The position numbers were made by a program, and so were the translations under genes. Under the pieces are notes generated by a model. That model saw nothing but the letters and a program-made list of their open reading frames with translations, made no database searches and was not told where the DNA came from. Shown here in pieces: positions 55,156-64,000 of a stretch of 64,000 bases of DNA (positions are counted from its first letter, which is position 1; every line of letters begins with the position of its first letter). The DNA is from an archaeon. GTDB taxonomy: Archaea > Methanobacteriota_B > Thermococci > Methanofastidiosales > NM3. The stretch lies in assembly GCA_004212155.1 (NCBI GenBank), contig RXIG01000001.1, forward strand, positions 124,001 to 188,000. Reading direction: 5' to 3'.

Positions 55156-55941
55156 ATGAATGAACAGATGGAGGAGCAAAATCAAAAGATCCAAGAAAGA
55201 TTGGAAAATGTCAAGCACCGCATCGCCGTTGCAAGTGGCAAGGGCGGCGTGGGGAAATCGCTCGTGAGCGGTCTCCTTGCCAGTTATCTAGCGAAGAAGG
55301 GATATTCCGTCGGCCTGCTCGATGCAGACATCACAGGACCCAGCATACCTCGCATGTTCGGTGTTGCCGGCATTGAAGGAAAAAGCGACAAGGGAATTCT
55401 CCCCCCGTCATCCGCCAATGGCGTTAAGATCATGTCACTCAGCCTCGTCCTCAGCGATAACAGCTCGGCAGTCATATGGCGTGGACCAATGATATCCAAC
55501 GCCATCCGGCAGTTCGTATCAGATATCGACTGGGGAGACCTTGATTACCTGATCGTCGATCTTCCCCCAGGGACGAGCGATGCGCCGCTTACCGTCATGC
55601 AGATCCTCAATCTCGACGGCCTCGTCGTCGTGACATCGCCCCAGCAACTCGCGTTTGAGATCGTTCGCAAGGCCATCAACATGTCAAAAACGATGAACGT
55701 GAAGGTGCTCGGCCTTGTTGAGAACATGGCATATGCCATGTGCCCCCATTGCAACGAACGCATCAATCTGTTTGGTGATACGGGCGGCGACATCCTGGCG
55801 AAAAAGGCTGAGGTCCCCTATTTGGGCAGCATACCTATTGACCCAAGGATCTCGACGCTTTCTGACAGTGGAGGCATCGAACAGTACGAGAACGAGGACA
55901 TCGACAAGATCGTTGACAAGATCATCGAGAACGTGGATTGA
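55156..55941 (+). CDS. mrp: Mrp/NBP35-family Fe-S carrier ATPase
   Basis: 261 aa. Deviant Walker A ASGKGGVGKSLVSGLLA, DADITGPSIPRMFG, VDLPPGTSDAPLT, and the metal-binding pair CPHC (near residue 197). It transfers Fe-S clusters. AGGAGG before ATG 55156 decides the start over 55120. Confidence 0.96.
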   Translation: MNEQMEEQNQKIQERLENVKHRIAVASGKGGVGKSLVSGLLASYLAKKGYSVGLLDADITGPSIPRMFGVAGIEGKSDKGILPPSSANGVKIMSLSLVLSDNSSAVIWRGPMISNAIRQFVSDIDWGDLDYLIVDLPPGTSDAPLTVMQILNLDGLVVVTSPQQLAFEIVRKAINMSKTMNVKVLGLVENMAYAMCPHCNERINLFGDTGGDILAKKAEVPYLGSIPIDPRISTLSDSGGIEQYENEDIDKIVDKIIENVD

Positions 55942-55978
55942 TACGTTCTCCTCTTTTTTATTATATGGGGCTCCTGAT

Positions 55979-56839
55979 ATGCAGATCGTGCCACGCTGTT
56001 TTGGATGTTTCATTCGACAGGCCGAGTCGGTATGCGACGTGTGTGGCGTCACGGGCAGACAACGCAGTTTGGTACTACGCTCGGTCTGTGAGGTACTTTC
56101 CAAAGCTCCCCTTGACGTGCCTCCTCCTGTCGTTTCCGATGATGTGTATGGATGTATCCGCAATGAATTGGGCATCGACGACCCCTATGCGGATCTCAAG
56201 CATGAGTACAACGAACAGGCGCTAGCGCATTATCCTGCGTGCAGGGAACTCATAGAATCATCCGACCAACCGCTGCGCACCGCGCTCCAGCTTGCGATCG
56301 TAGGCAACGTGGTCGACTTCGGGTGCGACACTGCCTTTGACCTCGACGCTTCGATCGGGGCCGTCCGTGAGCTCCCCCTCTCCGACCGTCTTGTCGATAC
56401 GCTCGATGCTGCGTTGCGGAAAGCCTCGTCCCTCGTCTACCTTACCGACAACTGTGGGGAGATCGTGTTCGACCGGCTCGCGCTCGAGCTTATCATCGAC
56501 CGGTATGGGCCAAAGACCATCGATGTTGTTGTCAAAGGAGGGCCATGGATCAACGATGTCACCGCAGACGATGTTGCATCGGTAGGCATATCCTCGCTTC
56601 CTTCCGTCAATATCGTCGAGGTGAGCAACGGCGATGAGGGCACGGGCATGGCACGGCATTCGTCTGCGTTTCATGATTTCATCGCCGGCCACGAAGTGTG
56701 TATCAGCAAGGGCCAGGCGAACTGGGAGCTCTTGTCCGAAAAGAGCAACATCTTCTTTTTTTTCATGGCAAAATGCCCGGAGATCGCTTCTTCATGCAAT
56801 GCCGAGCTCGGTGAGCCAATTGCCTACCTCTCGAAATAG
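55979..56839 (+). CDS. DUF89/ARMT1-like metal-dependent phosphatase
   Basis: 286 aa. An N-terminal four-Cys region (CFGCFIRQAESVCDVC), then YLTDNCGEIVFDRL, VVKGGPWINDVTADD and ISKGQANWELL, the metal-binding motifs of damage-control phosphatases. Likely removes damaged or excess phosphometabolites. ATG 55979 follows TTTTTTATTATAT by about 20 nt. Confidence 0.88.
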   Translation: MQIVPRCFGCFIRQAESVCDVCGVTGRQRSLVLRSVCEVLSKAPLDVPPPVVSDDVYGCIRNELGIDDPYADLKHEYNEQALAHYPACRELIESSDQPLRTALQLAIVGNVVDFGCDTAFDLDASIGAVRELPLSDRLVDTLDAALRKASSLVYLTDNCGEIVFDRLALELIIDRYGPKTIDVVVKGGPWINDVTADDVASVGISSLPSVNIVEVSNGDEGTGMARHSSAFHDFIAGHEVCISKGQANWELLSEKSNIFFFFMAKCPEIASSCNAELGEPIAYLSK

Positions 56840-57109
56840 ATGGCACCGTCTCGCATGGCCCTGTCTACATTCGAATGCGCAACGGGCATGGTGACACAAT
56901 CGACTTCGTCGATACACGTATGAAAAAGCATCAGTGCTACCGAGTTCATGTGCCAGTTAGTCTATCGTTGAACGGCATATGATACCGGATTTCGACGGCG
57001 ATGGTATATGAAGTTCCAGTGGAAACAAAGGGGTATAAATAGGTTTTAAAAGGCATGGGTATTGGCTTCGCATATCCCTTTTTTCCTTTCGACGATAGAT
57101 GATGCCGTC
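56840..57109. other. Intergenic region, no gene seen
   Basis: 270 nt between convergent genes. GGTATAAATAGG near 57031-57042 looks like a plus-strand TATA box but leads only to a 15-codon frame at 57053. Contents otherwise unassigned. Confidence 0.3.
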
Positions 57110-57943
57110 CTATCGCTGGCTCGTGCTATCGTTGTATCGACGCATGAACCAATCGATGCCAAAGTCGACAAGTCCTCGTTGTTCGAGCAGGTACGACTCA
57201 GCGTTTCCCACCTTCCCAGTGATGCCTCGGCCTTGTTCCAAGAAATCGGAGAGTATCGAGGGAAAGAGGTCTGAATTGTCATCATAGTCCTCGTACTCCT
57301 TCCATATGCGCTCCCCGTGCTCGAGGACCGGACTGCCACGAGGGATGACCTTCTTCTCGAAGGGCGCACGTGCCTCAGCCAGATGGAGTATGGTGTTGCG
57401 TAGCGTGCCTATGAGCAGGCTGTATCCTCCCTCATCGCACATCTTTGAGAGCGGTGACCCCTCCCCGAAACTGTATGAAAGCGGATGCCCCTCCATGAGG
57501 CGCTCGGCCAAGAGCCCCACGGCTACGAACGAATCCGTCGGATGGTATGAGCGCACTGCGCCGGGCCATGCGCGAAACGTCTCGGCGACCTTCCCCATGG
57601 CGCGCGTGGGAGTAACGTCGGGGCGATAGGGCGGCGTGTGGTCGCGGATGGGCTGCCACCATGATGGCGGTACGGGGGGATTTTGCCATCTCGATGGTTC
57701 GGAGTAGTCCCCCGACATGGAGGGCATGACGATCGTGCCTTCATTCCCCACCGCCTCGAGCAGGGCTTCGATGACGGCGACAGGTCCCCCGGCGACCCAT
57801 CCAATGGTCGAAAGCGACGTGTGGACAAGGAGTACCATCCCCTTCCTTACACCAAGAGCAACGAGGTCGTTTACCATCCTTTCCCGCGTGATGGGCGCAT
57901 CCGGAAAGCGGTCGATGACGTCCCGCTCGCTCATCTCAACCAT
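57110..57943 (-). CDS. AAC(3)/YokD-fold N-acetyltransferase
   Basis: 277 aa. VHTSLSTIGWVAGGPVAVIEAL, GTIVMPSMSGDYSEP, RSYHPTDSFVAVG and NTILHLAEARA are motifs of the antibiotic N-acetyltransferase fold. Archaeal members are chromosomal; their acceptor may be a sugar amine rather than an antibiotic. ATG 57943 overlaps the upstream gene by 8 nt; ATG 57934 is an alternative. Confidence 0.87.
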   Translation of the reverse strand: MVEMSERDVIDRFPDAPITRERMVNDLVALGVRKGMVLLVHTSLSTIGWVAGGPVAVIEALLEAVGNEGTIVMPSMSGDYSEPSRWQNPPVPPSWWQPIRDHTPPYRPDVTPTRAMGKVAETFRAWPGAVRSYHPTDSFVAVGLLAERLMEGHPLSYSFGEGSPLSKMCDEGGYSLLIGTLRNTILHLAEARAPFEKKVIPRGSPVLEHGERIWKEYEDYDDNSDLFPSILSDFLEQGRGITGKVGNAESYLLEQRGLVDFGIDWFMRRYNDSTSQR

Positions 57944-59465
57944 TCTCCCCCGATTCCAGTTGCTCCAGGAGCGACTTGAGCTCATCGAGCAGGGCTTCGA
58001 CCTCGTCTATCTTCTGGCGTATCTGTTCTATGGCCTCGTCACCTGGTGGCGTTGGTGGGGGAGGTTCCCCTCCCTTGAAGAATTCCCTGACCTGCCGGTC
58101 GGTATCAAAGGCGATGACTTCGCTCGTCTTGGCGTTGACGACGCACTGCTTTGTCACTCCGGCAGAATCGGCGTGAACGACCGAGACGAGCCAGTAGAGC
58201 GTCCCTTCCTTGATGATGGGCCTCGGTTCCGATATGAAAAACGAGTCCCAGTCAAAGTTGGGAAATGTCTTTTTCACATAGTCGACCGAGTAACGGGGGC
58301 CGGTGAGGCTGTCGCCCGAGATGCTATATGTGTAGATGTCCCCTGTCATGGCGTCCTGGAAGAAGATCTTGTAGAGTCCGTAGCTCTTCCCCCTGGGCTC
58401 CACAGCGGTCATCCACACGAGACCCTCGTCCGTGTCGAGCATGAACGGCTGCTGATTGCCTCCGCTGTAGACGTCCTGTATCTCGAGCATCTCCTCGTGG
58501 TAGACCCACATGTTGAGCAGGCCGTTTTTCGTGTTGACGACCTCTACTTGCTTACGGGCGAGCGATTCGGGATATACTCTGTTACCCCACGGTTGCTCTG
58601 CAGCCTCTTCGGGAGAATAGTGTGTGACGTTTCCATCAAAGTCGATCGTGTAGACGCCACCGAAGTAGGGATAACGTCCGATGAGCTTGAACTTGTACTT
58701 GATGACCGACACGATGACGAGGTCGTCCTGATAATAGACATCGGCGATGTCGCAGAACATGTCTTCCTTGTATATCCTCCATGAGATGTTGTCGGTGATG
58801 CCTATGTCCTCGCCAACATCCATTTCCTCCATCGTGGCGGTGGTCTCCTTGGCGCTCGTGTCGGCGGCCACGGAGATGACGCCTTGGGGTTTCTTCGTGT
58901 AGTAGAGGAGCGCTCCCTCGGGGACGATTGGGAACTTCCAGTAGAGGCGCCCCTGTTCCTTGACGAGATCGCCGTCGCCAAGCGTGTACTGTGGATCGGC
59001 GAACACATCAAGCGAGTAGCGCTGCGCTATGGAGAGCGGCAGGAATCGAATGGTCTCAGTCTCCGGCATCGCATCGATGTCGATGTAGTTGGTGTTCTCA
59101 TACAATGAGCGGTCCATGTAGTATCCGCTATACATATACAGTGGTATAATGCAGACGACAGCTACGATGCCGATGATCATGACAAGCGACAGGTAGGTCT
59201 GGTAACGCTTGAATCGGGTCGTGTCCTTGTATTGCCATTCCAGCGCGCGTGCCTTGATGATGGTATAGACGATAAAGAGCACGACTATGATGACGATGAG
59301 AAAGAGGGTGAGGGGAGATTTGTAGAATGCCATCACGAGCCCGTGAAACCACGGCCGCACATAGTAGGCGAGCATCGCCACTATGGCTATAATTGCAATG
59401 GGGATCCAATTCCCCGCAGAAACGTCTAATCGTTGCATGAGTGCCTTGAGGGGATTTTCTCGCAT
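57936..59465 (-). CDS. Large membrane protein of unknown function
   Basis: 509 aa. Three N-terminal helices (about residues 20-40, 48-70, 90-115), an outer region of repeated beta-strands with YFGGVYTIDFDGNV, GLVWMTAVEPRGKSYGLYKIFFQD and ISEPRPIIKEGTLYWLVSV, reminiscent of PepSY-like propeptide folds, a Pro linker (PPPPTPPG) and a C-terminal coiled coil. Family unknown to me. Coupled to the acetyltransferase. Confidence 0.75.
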   Translation of the reverse strand: MRENPLKALMQRLDVSAGNWIPIAIIAIVAMLAYYVRPWFHGLVMAFYKSPLTLFLIVIIVVLFIVYTIIKARALEWQYKDTTRFKRYQTYLSLVMIIGIVAVVCIIPLYMYSGYYMDRSLYENTNYIDIDAMPETETIRFLPLSIAQRYSLDVFADPQYTLGDGDLVKEQGRLYWKFPIVPEGALLYYTKKPQGVISVAADTSAKETTATMEEMDVGEDIGITDNISWRIYKEDMFCDIADVYYQDDLVIVSVIKYKFKLIGRYPYFGGVYTIDFDGNVTHYSPEEAAEQPWGNRVYPESLARKQVEVVNTKNGLLNMWVYHEEMLEIQDVYSGGNQQPFMLDTDEGLVWMTAVEPRGKSYGLYKIFFQDAMTGDIYTYSISGDSLTGPRYSVDYVKKTFPNFDWDSFFISEPRPIIKEGTLYWLVSVVHADSAGVTKQCVVNAKTSEVIAFDTDRQVREFFKGGEPPPPTPPGDEAIEQIRQKIDEVEALLDELKSLLEQLESGENG

Positions 59466-59558
59466 CGCTACCGATTTTCATCACATCTTTAAAAAATGCT
59501 CGTCAGTCCTCCTTAAAAACAATTAAATATGGGGCACATCATTGAAGGAGATGATATC

Positions 59559-60518
59559 ATGCTGGTCGAGCTTGTCCTCATAGCCATCGGTTTCATCCTC
59601 CTCGTCAAGGGTGCAGACTATCTCATCAAGGGGGCATCGTTTGTCGCCCGTTCCTTTGGCGTGTCATACTTCGTCATAGGGCTCACCATCGTGGCGTTTG
59701 GCACGTCGATGCCCGAGTTCGTCGTCAACGTCATATCCGCGATCGCGGGAACGACCGACATCGCCGTGGGAAACATCCTTGGCAGCAACATGGCAAACCT
59801 TCTCCTCATCGTCGGCCTCACATCGCTTGTACTGCCCATGGAGATCAATTACTTTGCAAAGAAGCGCGACATCCCCTTTGCGCTCCTTTCTGCCGTGCTC
59901 CTCTTTGTCCTGGCAGGCACATCGTACTTCTTCGACAGGTGCGACCTCTGCATCGGGCGCATCGAGGGCATCGTGTTGTTGTCGGCGTTTGTCATATTCC
60001 TCGTCGGCGTGCTGGCGCGGAGCAGGGAGGGGGTCATCGATGAGGTAGAGGTGGATGAATACATCACTAACAAGAAGGCAGCGCTCTACCTCGCTGCAGG
60101 ACTCGTCGGTCTTTACTATGGGGGAGTGTTCATAGTGGAAAACGCGGTATCTCTTGCCACACAGTACGGCCTTTCGGAAATACTCATCAGCTCGACCATC
60201 GTGGCGTTTGGCACATCGCTTCCTGAGCTTGCCACATCGCTTGTGGCGGCGTATAAGCGCAACACCGACATCGCCATAGGCAACGTGGTCGGGTCGAACA
60301 TCTTCAACATCCTCTGGGTGCTCGGATTCACGAGCGTTATCACGCCCATACACCTTGACACGTCGCTTTTCGTGGACATGGGCCTTGTCATCATCGCGAC
60401 GTCGGTGCTTTTAGTCATGTCACACGTTGGGCGCGTGGAGTCGATCGACAGGCCCCAGGGGCTCATTCTCATCGTGTTCTACCTGCTCTACGTGGCGATG
60501 CTGATAGCGCGTGGATGA
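59559..60518 (+). CDS. Na+/Ca2+ exchanger family protein (CaCA)
   Basis: 319 aa, ten helices in two inverted repeats with alpha motifs VAFGTSMPEFVVNVISA and VAFGTSLPELATSLVAA, plus GNILGSNMANLLL and GNVVGSNIFNILW. A cytoplasmic loop lies near residue 165. Start 59559 has GAAGGAG upstream. Confidence 0.94.
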   Translation: MLVELVLIAIGFILLVKGADYLIKGASFVARSFGVSYFVIGLTIVAFGTSMPEFVVNVISAIAGTTDIAVGNILGSNMANLLLIVGLTSLVLPMEINYFAKKRDIPFALLSAVLLFVLAGTSYFFDRCDLCIGRIEGIVLLSAFVIFLVGVLARSREGVIDEVEVDEYITNKKAALYLAAGLVGLYYGGVFIVENAVSLATQYGLSEILISSTIVAFGTSLPELATSLVAAYKRNTDIAIGNVVGSNIFNILWVLGFTSVITPIHLDTSLFVDMGLVIIATSVLLVMSHVGRVESIDRPQGLILIVFYLLYVAMLIARG

Positions 60519-60543
60519 AAAGAAAAGTGGATCCCTTAGGGGA

Positions 60544-62310
60544 TCACTTGTAGTAGCGCTTGTAGAACTTCTCTATCGTCTTCTTGTCAGGCAGGGAGAT
60601 GTTGTTCCAGTACTCGATAATCGGCCTGAGGTCGTCTTCGCCCTCCTGGCCGGCAAAGAGCGACCTGAGGAACGTTGTGCGCTCCTCTATGTCCTGTTTA
60701 GCGAAGTCGATGAGCTCGGATGCCGTATAGTGGTTGAGCAGATTGAATCTGGTCGTATAGCCCTCGAGTCCGTGCTTTTCCTCGATCTCCTCGGGGTGCG
60801 GCACGAGATAGCCGAAAAGCGGCGTCCTGACCCACTCCTCGATGGCATTGTTGTCTACGAGGTCAAGCAGCAGCTTCGTGTCGCCAACGCGTATCTTCTC
60901 CCCCATCGGATTGCCGTTTTCATCGTAGCGCGTGTTGCCGGCAAGGTCGTTGCGCCCCATGTAGCCCGAGTTCATGATGAAGAAGACGAGATTGCCGCCG
61001 AGTGAGAGGTCGAGGTCCTCGTAGACCTTCCATTTGAGCAGCGCCTGCTGTGACTGCTCGCGCGCCATGAAGTCGGTGGCCGCATACGAGCGGACCTTCG
61101 ACCCGGCCTTCTTGCCGGAGACAGCGGATGTGATGATCGATTCGCAGGCGCTGTCGAGCGCCACTGCCATGCGGGGATCGATGACCCTGAAGAGCGGCTC
61201 CATCGTGTTGAATCGCTTGAAGACGAGCGCCTCTCGCTTGAGCGTCTTCTTCTTCGTGTTCCACTCAGGGTTGAGCGCGGAGAAGTCGAAGATGAACCTG
61301 CCGTTTCGCGTGCCGGACCGTTCATACTCGTTGGTGAGTAGCGAGCCGGCCTTCTTGCCCTCCTCGACGCGAGGCACCTTTATCGTATAGGGGCCCTCCT
61401 CGATCTCGGTATAGTATACGTTCTCGCAGTCGATGTTCATGGCGATGACGTAGCTCTCATGCGCACGCATGAGGCCCGCCCACTCGGGGCTGTCGGGACC
61501 AAGGCCCTCAGACTTGGCAAAGCTTGCCGCCTCGAGGCCGATGATGTCGATCATTTGTGCATTGTCGTCGTCGTAGGTGATCTTGCCAAGGAGCGCGTCG
61601 TCCTGCTCAAGCTCGGGCCCGACGGAAAGCGTTGTCTTCCCCGTGCCGCTAAGCCCCTTGATGATGCGGTGCTGGGTGCAGCCGCCGTGGTATGAAATGA
61701 GGCCGTCTGACTCGCCCCTGTTCCATACGAGCGTGAGGTTTGGTTTCTTGTAGGCACCCCCGAAGTAGTCCACCTTCAGTGAGAGGACCTTTCGTATGTC
61801 CTTGTCAATCCCTGTGAGGTCGTAGAGAGTGAGCGGCACGCTGGGGTCGTACTCAGGCCATACCTCTCTGATGCGCTCCACGTACTCCGAAGGAAGTTCC
61901 TCGGGTATGATGTAGTTGAAGCATGACAGCTTGGTCTTACCGTCATGGGGGTAGACCATGTGCTTGCCGATCCACGGGATGTAGGCGGACTGGGTGCAGT
62001 CGATGCTTGTCGTGATCTGTATGCCGGTCTTGTAGGGGTCCTCTCCCTGGATCGCGTCCTGCACGATCACGTCGGTCTTCTCGAGGTATTCCATGGCGAC
62101 CCTGTAGACGACCTGGCCCACGTCTTTGGGGAACGAGTTCTGGCCATAGCCCAGCTTGTACCCCTCGGGCACCATGTAAAACGCCCGGTCGGGACGCCGG
62201 CCCGGTTGCGAGGAGGCAAAGAGGTATTGGCCGTCCTTTGTCTTGACATAGTATGGTGACAACGTATCTACGAAGTATGCATCATCTGGATTTCGTATTA
62301 CTTCTCTCAT
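60544..62310 (-). CDS. Divergent ATP-type phosphoenolpyruvate carboxykinase-like protein
   Basis: 588 aa. P-loop IKGLSGTGKTTLSVGPEL is that of ATP-PEPCK. Where E. coli has LIGDDEHGW and NFEGGCYAKTI, this has ITYDDDNAQMID and GLEAASFAKSEG, so the kinase-2 and -3a motifs are altered. The N-terminal region (about 1-200) and C-terminal region do not match ordinary PEPCK. Likely interconverts oxaloacetate and PEP, or a related kinase. GGAGAGATACT supports ATG 62310; TATA-like at 62365-62374 on this strand. Confidence 0.75.
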   Translation of the reverse strand: MREVIRNPDDAYFVDTLSPYYVKTKDGQYLFASSQPGRRPDRAFYMVPEGYKLGYGQNSFPKDVGQVVYRVAMEYLEKTDVIVQDAIQGEDPYKTGIQITTSIDCTQSAYIPWIGKHMVYPHDGKTKLSCFNYIIPEELPSEYVERIREVWPEYDPSVPLTLYDLTGIDKDIRKVLSLKVDYFGGAYKKPNLTLVWNRGESDGLISYHGGCTQHRIIKGLSGTGKTTLSVGPELEQDDALLGKITYDDDNAQMIDIIGLEAASFAKSEGLGPDSPEWAGLMRAHESYVIAMNIDCENVYYTEIEEGPYTIKVPRVEEGKKAGSLLTNEYERSGTRNGRFIFDFSALNPEWNTKKKTLKREALVFKRFNTMEPLFRVIDPRMAVALDSACESIITSAVSGKKAGSKVRSYAATDFMAREQSQQALLKWKVYEDLDLSLGGNLVFFIMNSGYMGRNDLAGNTRYDENGNPMGEKIRVGDTKLLLDLVDNNAIEEWVRTPLFGYLVPHPEEIEEKHGLEGYTTRFNLLNHYTASELIDFAKQDIEERTTFLRSLFAGQEGEDDLRPIIEYWNNISLPDKKTIEKFYKRYYK

Positions 62311-62393
62311 AGTATCTCTCCATAATCTGTTGTGATCTGAGTATGTGGTGTGTTGCACAGGGCCTATATAAAGTTTATAGTAAAATTGGTAAC

Positions 62394-62403
62394 TTTTATA
62401 TAG
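62394..62403 (+). promoter_or_regulatory. TATA box of the MBL hydrolase gene
   Basis: TTTTATATAG, about 27 nt upstream of ATG 62427, giving a leaderless mRNA. The divergent carboxykinase promoter lies at 62365-62374. Confidence 0.55.
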
Positions 62404-62426
62404 TGTTTTGTCTTAATTCGTGGGAA

Positions 62427-63218
62427 ATGGTGACTATTCGAAAATTTGATGAAGTATATTCATACATCACGACTAAACGATTCCTTGGACGCACGCTCTT
62501 TTCCTCGAACGTGTATGCGACAGGCGACGTGGTGATCGACAGTGGCATGAACAGGGACATCTCCTATTTTCCCGAGCTTGCCGCACCGTCGTCGCTCGTC
62601 CTTACCCATGCACACATCGACCATGCGGGTAATGCCCGAGCGTTCGCCAAAACGTTTGGAGCGCCGGTGTATGCTGACCAACGCGCCATTGCGACACTCT
62701 CGTCGCACCAGCGTCCCTCACTGCTCATACGGTGCAAGGTGGGAAGTGCCCCCCCGGTAGATGCACGCCCGCTTCCGGGGCCCATCGAGACGACCGAAGG
62801 CTTGCTCGAACCGCTTCACACGCCAGGCCATTGTGCAGACCATACGTGTTACTACCTGCCATCACGCCGCCATCTCTTCTCTGGTGACCTCGTGCTTCAC
62901 GCCACGACGACATGGGTGAGCTCCGAGGTGCGCATCTGGGAGGCGATCGAGTCCTTGAAACGCATATCGAAGCTGCGCATCGACACGCTCTTTCCGGGCC
63001 ATGGCGAGCCGTTTACCGACCCACATGAGACGATCGTGTACAAGCATGCCCGGCTCGAGGCGCTTGGCCGCCACGTCCTCGACCTGTCAGAAGACGGCAT
63101 GCGACCGGAGGAAATACGCGACGACGTCCTCGGGAGGGAAGGGCCCATCGCTTACCTCTCGCGCGGACGATTCTCGAAGTTAAATCTGATCAAGAGCTTC
63201 CTTGACGGCTCGCCTTGA
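62427..63218 (+). CDS. Metallo-beta-lactamase fold hydrolase
   Basis: 263 aa. LTHAHIDHAGN is the HxHxDH metal motif, LHTPGHCADHTCYYL and FSGDLVLH supply further ligands, LFPGHGEPF the last His. Glyoxalase II- or lactamase-like; substrate unknown. C-terminal helical region may bind a partner. Overlaps convergent lysS by 29 nt. Confidence 0.9.
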   Translation: MVTIRKFDEVYSYITTKRFLGRTLFSSNVYATGDVVIDSGMNRDISYFPELAAPSSLVLTHAHIDHAGNARAFAKTFGAPVYADQRAIATLSSHQRPSLLIRCKVGSAPPVDARPLPGPIETTEGLLEPLHTPGHCADHTCYYLPSRRHLFSGDLVLHATTTWVSSEVRIWEAIESLKRISKLRIDTLFPGHGEPFTDPHETIVYKHARLEALGRHVLDLSEDGMRPEEIRDDVLGREGPIAYLSRGRFSKLNLIKSFLDGSP

Positions 63219-64000
63219 TCTCCCGCTCGATGATTCGGCACGCCCTTTGTACGCCAATCGTCTTGATGAGCGTGCCCGCACGCGGGCCCCTCTGGACGCC
63301 GAGGAGCACATAATAGAGAAGCTTGAAGAACTTGGCCGGCTTGAGGTCGTGTTGTTGCGCCGTTGTGAACACAGCGTTTTGGATATCTTCTGCGTCCATG
63401 TCATCCCCAAGCACGTCGATGAGTTGCAGCAGGGCTTCCCTCTCGGCCTCGGTGAGTTCGAGCGGTTCGTGCGCCATGGGTCCTCCGGCGTCCTTGGTCC
63501 ACTCGGTGGCATACCGTATCATGCCCATGAGATCCTCACGCTGCTCCTCGGTGAGCGAGGACGGCGCCTTCTTCGAGTTCTGGAGGATGTTGATGATGAT
63601 CTCATCCCTGTTGGGCGTATCCGCGGGTATGACCGATGCGATGTTGGCGATGACGTTGTAGGGGACGCTCAGTGACGGTGTTTCAGGGACGTCAAGTAGC
63701 TTCACGTATTCGTAGAGGCGCCTGAGGTGCGTGCGTTCCTTTTCGTTGTTCACCTTGACCTTGCCGAAGTAGACATCCTCGAGATAGTTCACCTCGTCCA
63801 TGAGCTTTGGTATCTCCTCGAGATCGACCACGCGCGCATAAGCGAGACGCTTGAGCATGAGCAGGATGAGCGACTCAGGGGCGCCGTAGCGCAGCCATCG
63901 CTGGGGAGTGAAGACATTACCCTTGGACTTCGAGATCTTTCCGCCGCCGCGTTCGACGAAGAGTTCGTAGAACGCATGCACGGGCGGTGTGTAGGAGAGC
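63190..64000 (-). CDS. lysS: Class I lysyl-tRNA synthetase, C-terminal part (5' end outside the window)
   Basis: About 269 residues visible, continuing past the window edge. KISKSKGNVFTPQRWL is the KMSKS loop of the class I enzyme; the helical anticodon-binding region with AEDIQNAVFTTAQQHDLKPAKFFKLLY, then GPRAGTLIKTIG, closes it. Bacteria mostly use class II, so this supports archaeal origin. Confidence 0.92.
   Translation of the reverse strand, partial: LSYTPPVHAFYELFVERGGGKISKSKGNVFTPQRWLRYGAPESLILLMLKRLAYARVVDLEEIPKLMDEVNYLEDVYFGKVKVNNEKERTHLRRLYEYVKLLDVPETPSLSVPYNVIANIASVIPADTPNRDEIIINILQNSKKAPSSLTEEQREDLMGMIRYATEWTKDAGGPMAHEPLELTEAEREALLQLIDVLGDDMDAEDIQNAVFTTAQQHDLKPAKFFKLLYYVLLGVQRGPRAGTLIKTIGVQRACRIIEREIKASRQGSS

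Noticed and set aside
57110-57943. Acquired aminoglycoside resistance gene
   Set aside because: It is coupled to a chromosomal membrane-protein gene, has host-like base use, and no mobile element is near.

Overview
The window is archaeal and reads as a euryarchaeal chromosome. The markers are MCM next to a GINS subunit, an archaeal L12-L10-L1-L11-NusG-SecE-FtsZ block, Sm-like protein with L37e, Nep1, RNase P subunit Rnp4, class I lysyl-tRNA synthetase, D-aminoacyl-tRNA deacylase DtdA, NreA, Trm-G10, TATA boxes about 25 nt upstream of starts and several apparently leaderless genes. CofC (coenzyme F420 synthesis), an HdrD-like iron-sulfur protein, an HdrA-like fragment and many CxxC or Fe-S proteins suggest a strict anaerobe. 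The sequence does not fix the lineage: methanogen-related or sulfur-metabolising euryarchaea both fit.

Layout. 0-6.7 kb: a tightly overlapping histidine operon on the minus strand (hisG-hisC-hisB-hisH-hisF-hisAIE-hisD) ending in a THUMP protein; hisA, hisI and hisE form one gene. 6.9-11 kb: a membrane protein, a YyaL/SPATA20-type protein and a DUF389 protein. 11-15 kb: lsm-rpl37e-TOPRIM-tRNA-Ala, then an RraA-like protein, BirA and Trm-G10. 15-24 kb: two lipoproteins, a tautomerase, an HdrD-like protein, an EamA transporter, small proteins, a probable structured RNA, tRNA-Arg, a radical SAM protein, a methyltransferase and a CPBP protease. 24-27 kb: an AT-richer island (DGC zinc-binding protein, ArsR, DUF169, ferredoxin, HdrA-like fragment). 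27-32.9 kb: Nep1, an Rnp4 fusion, MCM, GINS, an ECF-type S component, CofC and a DUF47 protein. 33-37.6 kb: a second ArsR locus with a DUF318 permease, three tandem mini-thioredoxins, two secreted CxxC proteins and CcdA. 37.6-43.6 kb: an aminotransferase, a HAD phosphatase, an MFS transporter, an AglH-like transferase and GlmS. 43.6-48.9 kb: the ribosomal stalk/NusG/SecE/FtsZ block and DtdA. 49-56.8 kb: IscS-IscU plus an unknown gene, an aminotransferase, NreA, a second ECF S component, a DtxR regulator, Mrp and a DUF89 protein. 57-64 kb: an AAC(3)-fold protein, a large membrane protein, a Na+/Ca2+ exchanger, a divergent PEP carboxykinase, an MBL hydrolase and the end of lysS.

How they work together. 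GlmS and the AglH-like enzyme make and use amino sugars for surface glycans or N-glycosylation. IscS, IscU and Mrp form an Fe-S assembly set that would serve the many Fe-S proteins. The 33-37.6 kb locus looks like a metal- or arsenic-responsive export and thiol-redox unit: CcdA would pass electrons to the extracytoplasmic CxxC proteins, and the cytoplasmic mini-thioredoxins would act with the permease.

The observations most worth following are the HisA-HisI-HisE fusion; the fusion of RNase P subunit Rnp4 to a lipoate-ligase C-terminal-type domain; an identical 20-bp dyad (TTTTG-N3-AATT-N3-CAAAA) at the same distance upstream of two unlinked ECF S-component genes; the two ArsR-associated redox loci with related palindromes; a 20-nt perfect palindrome in the mrp promoter; and a candidate structured RNA at 20.2-20.4 kb.
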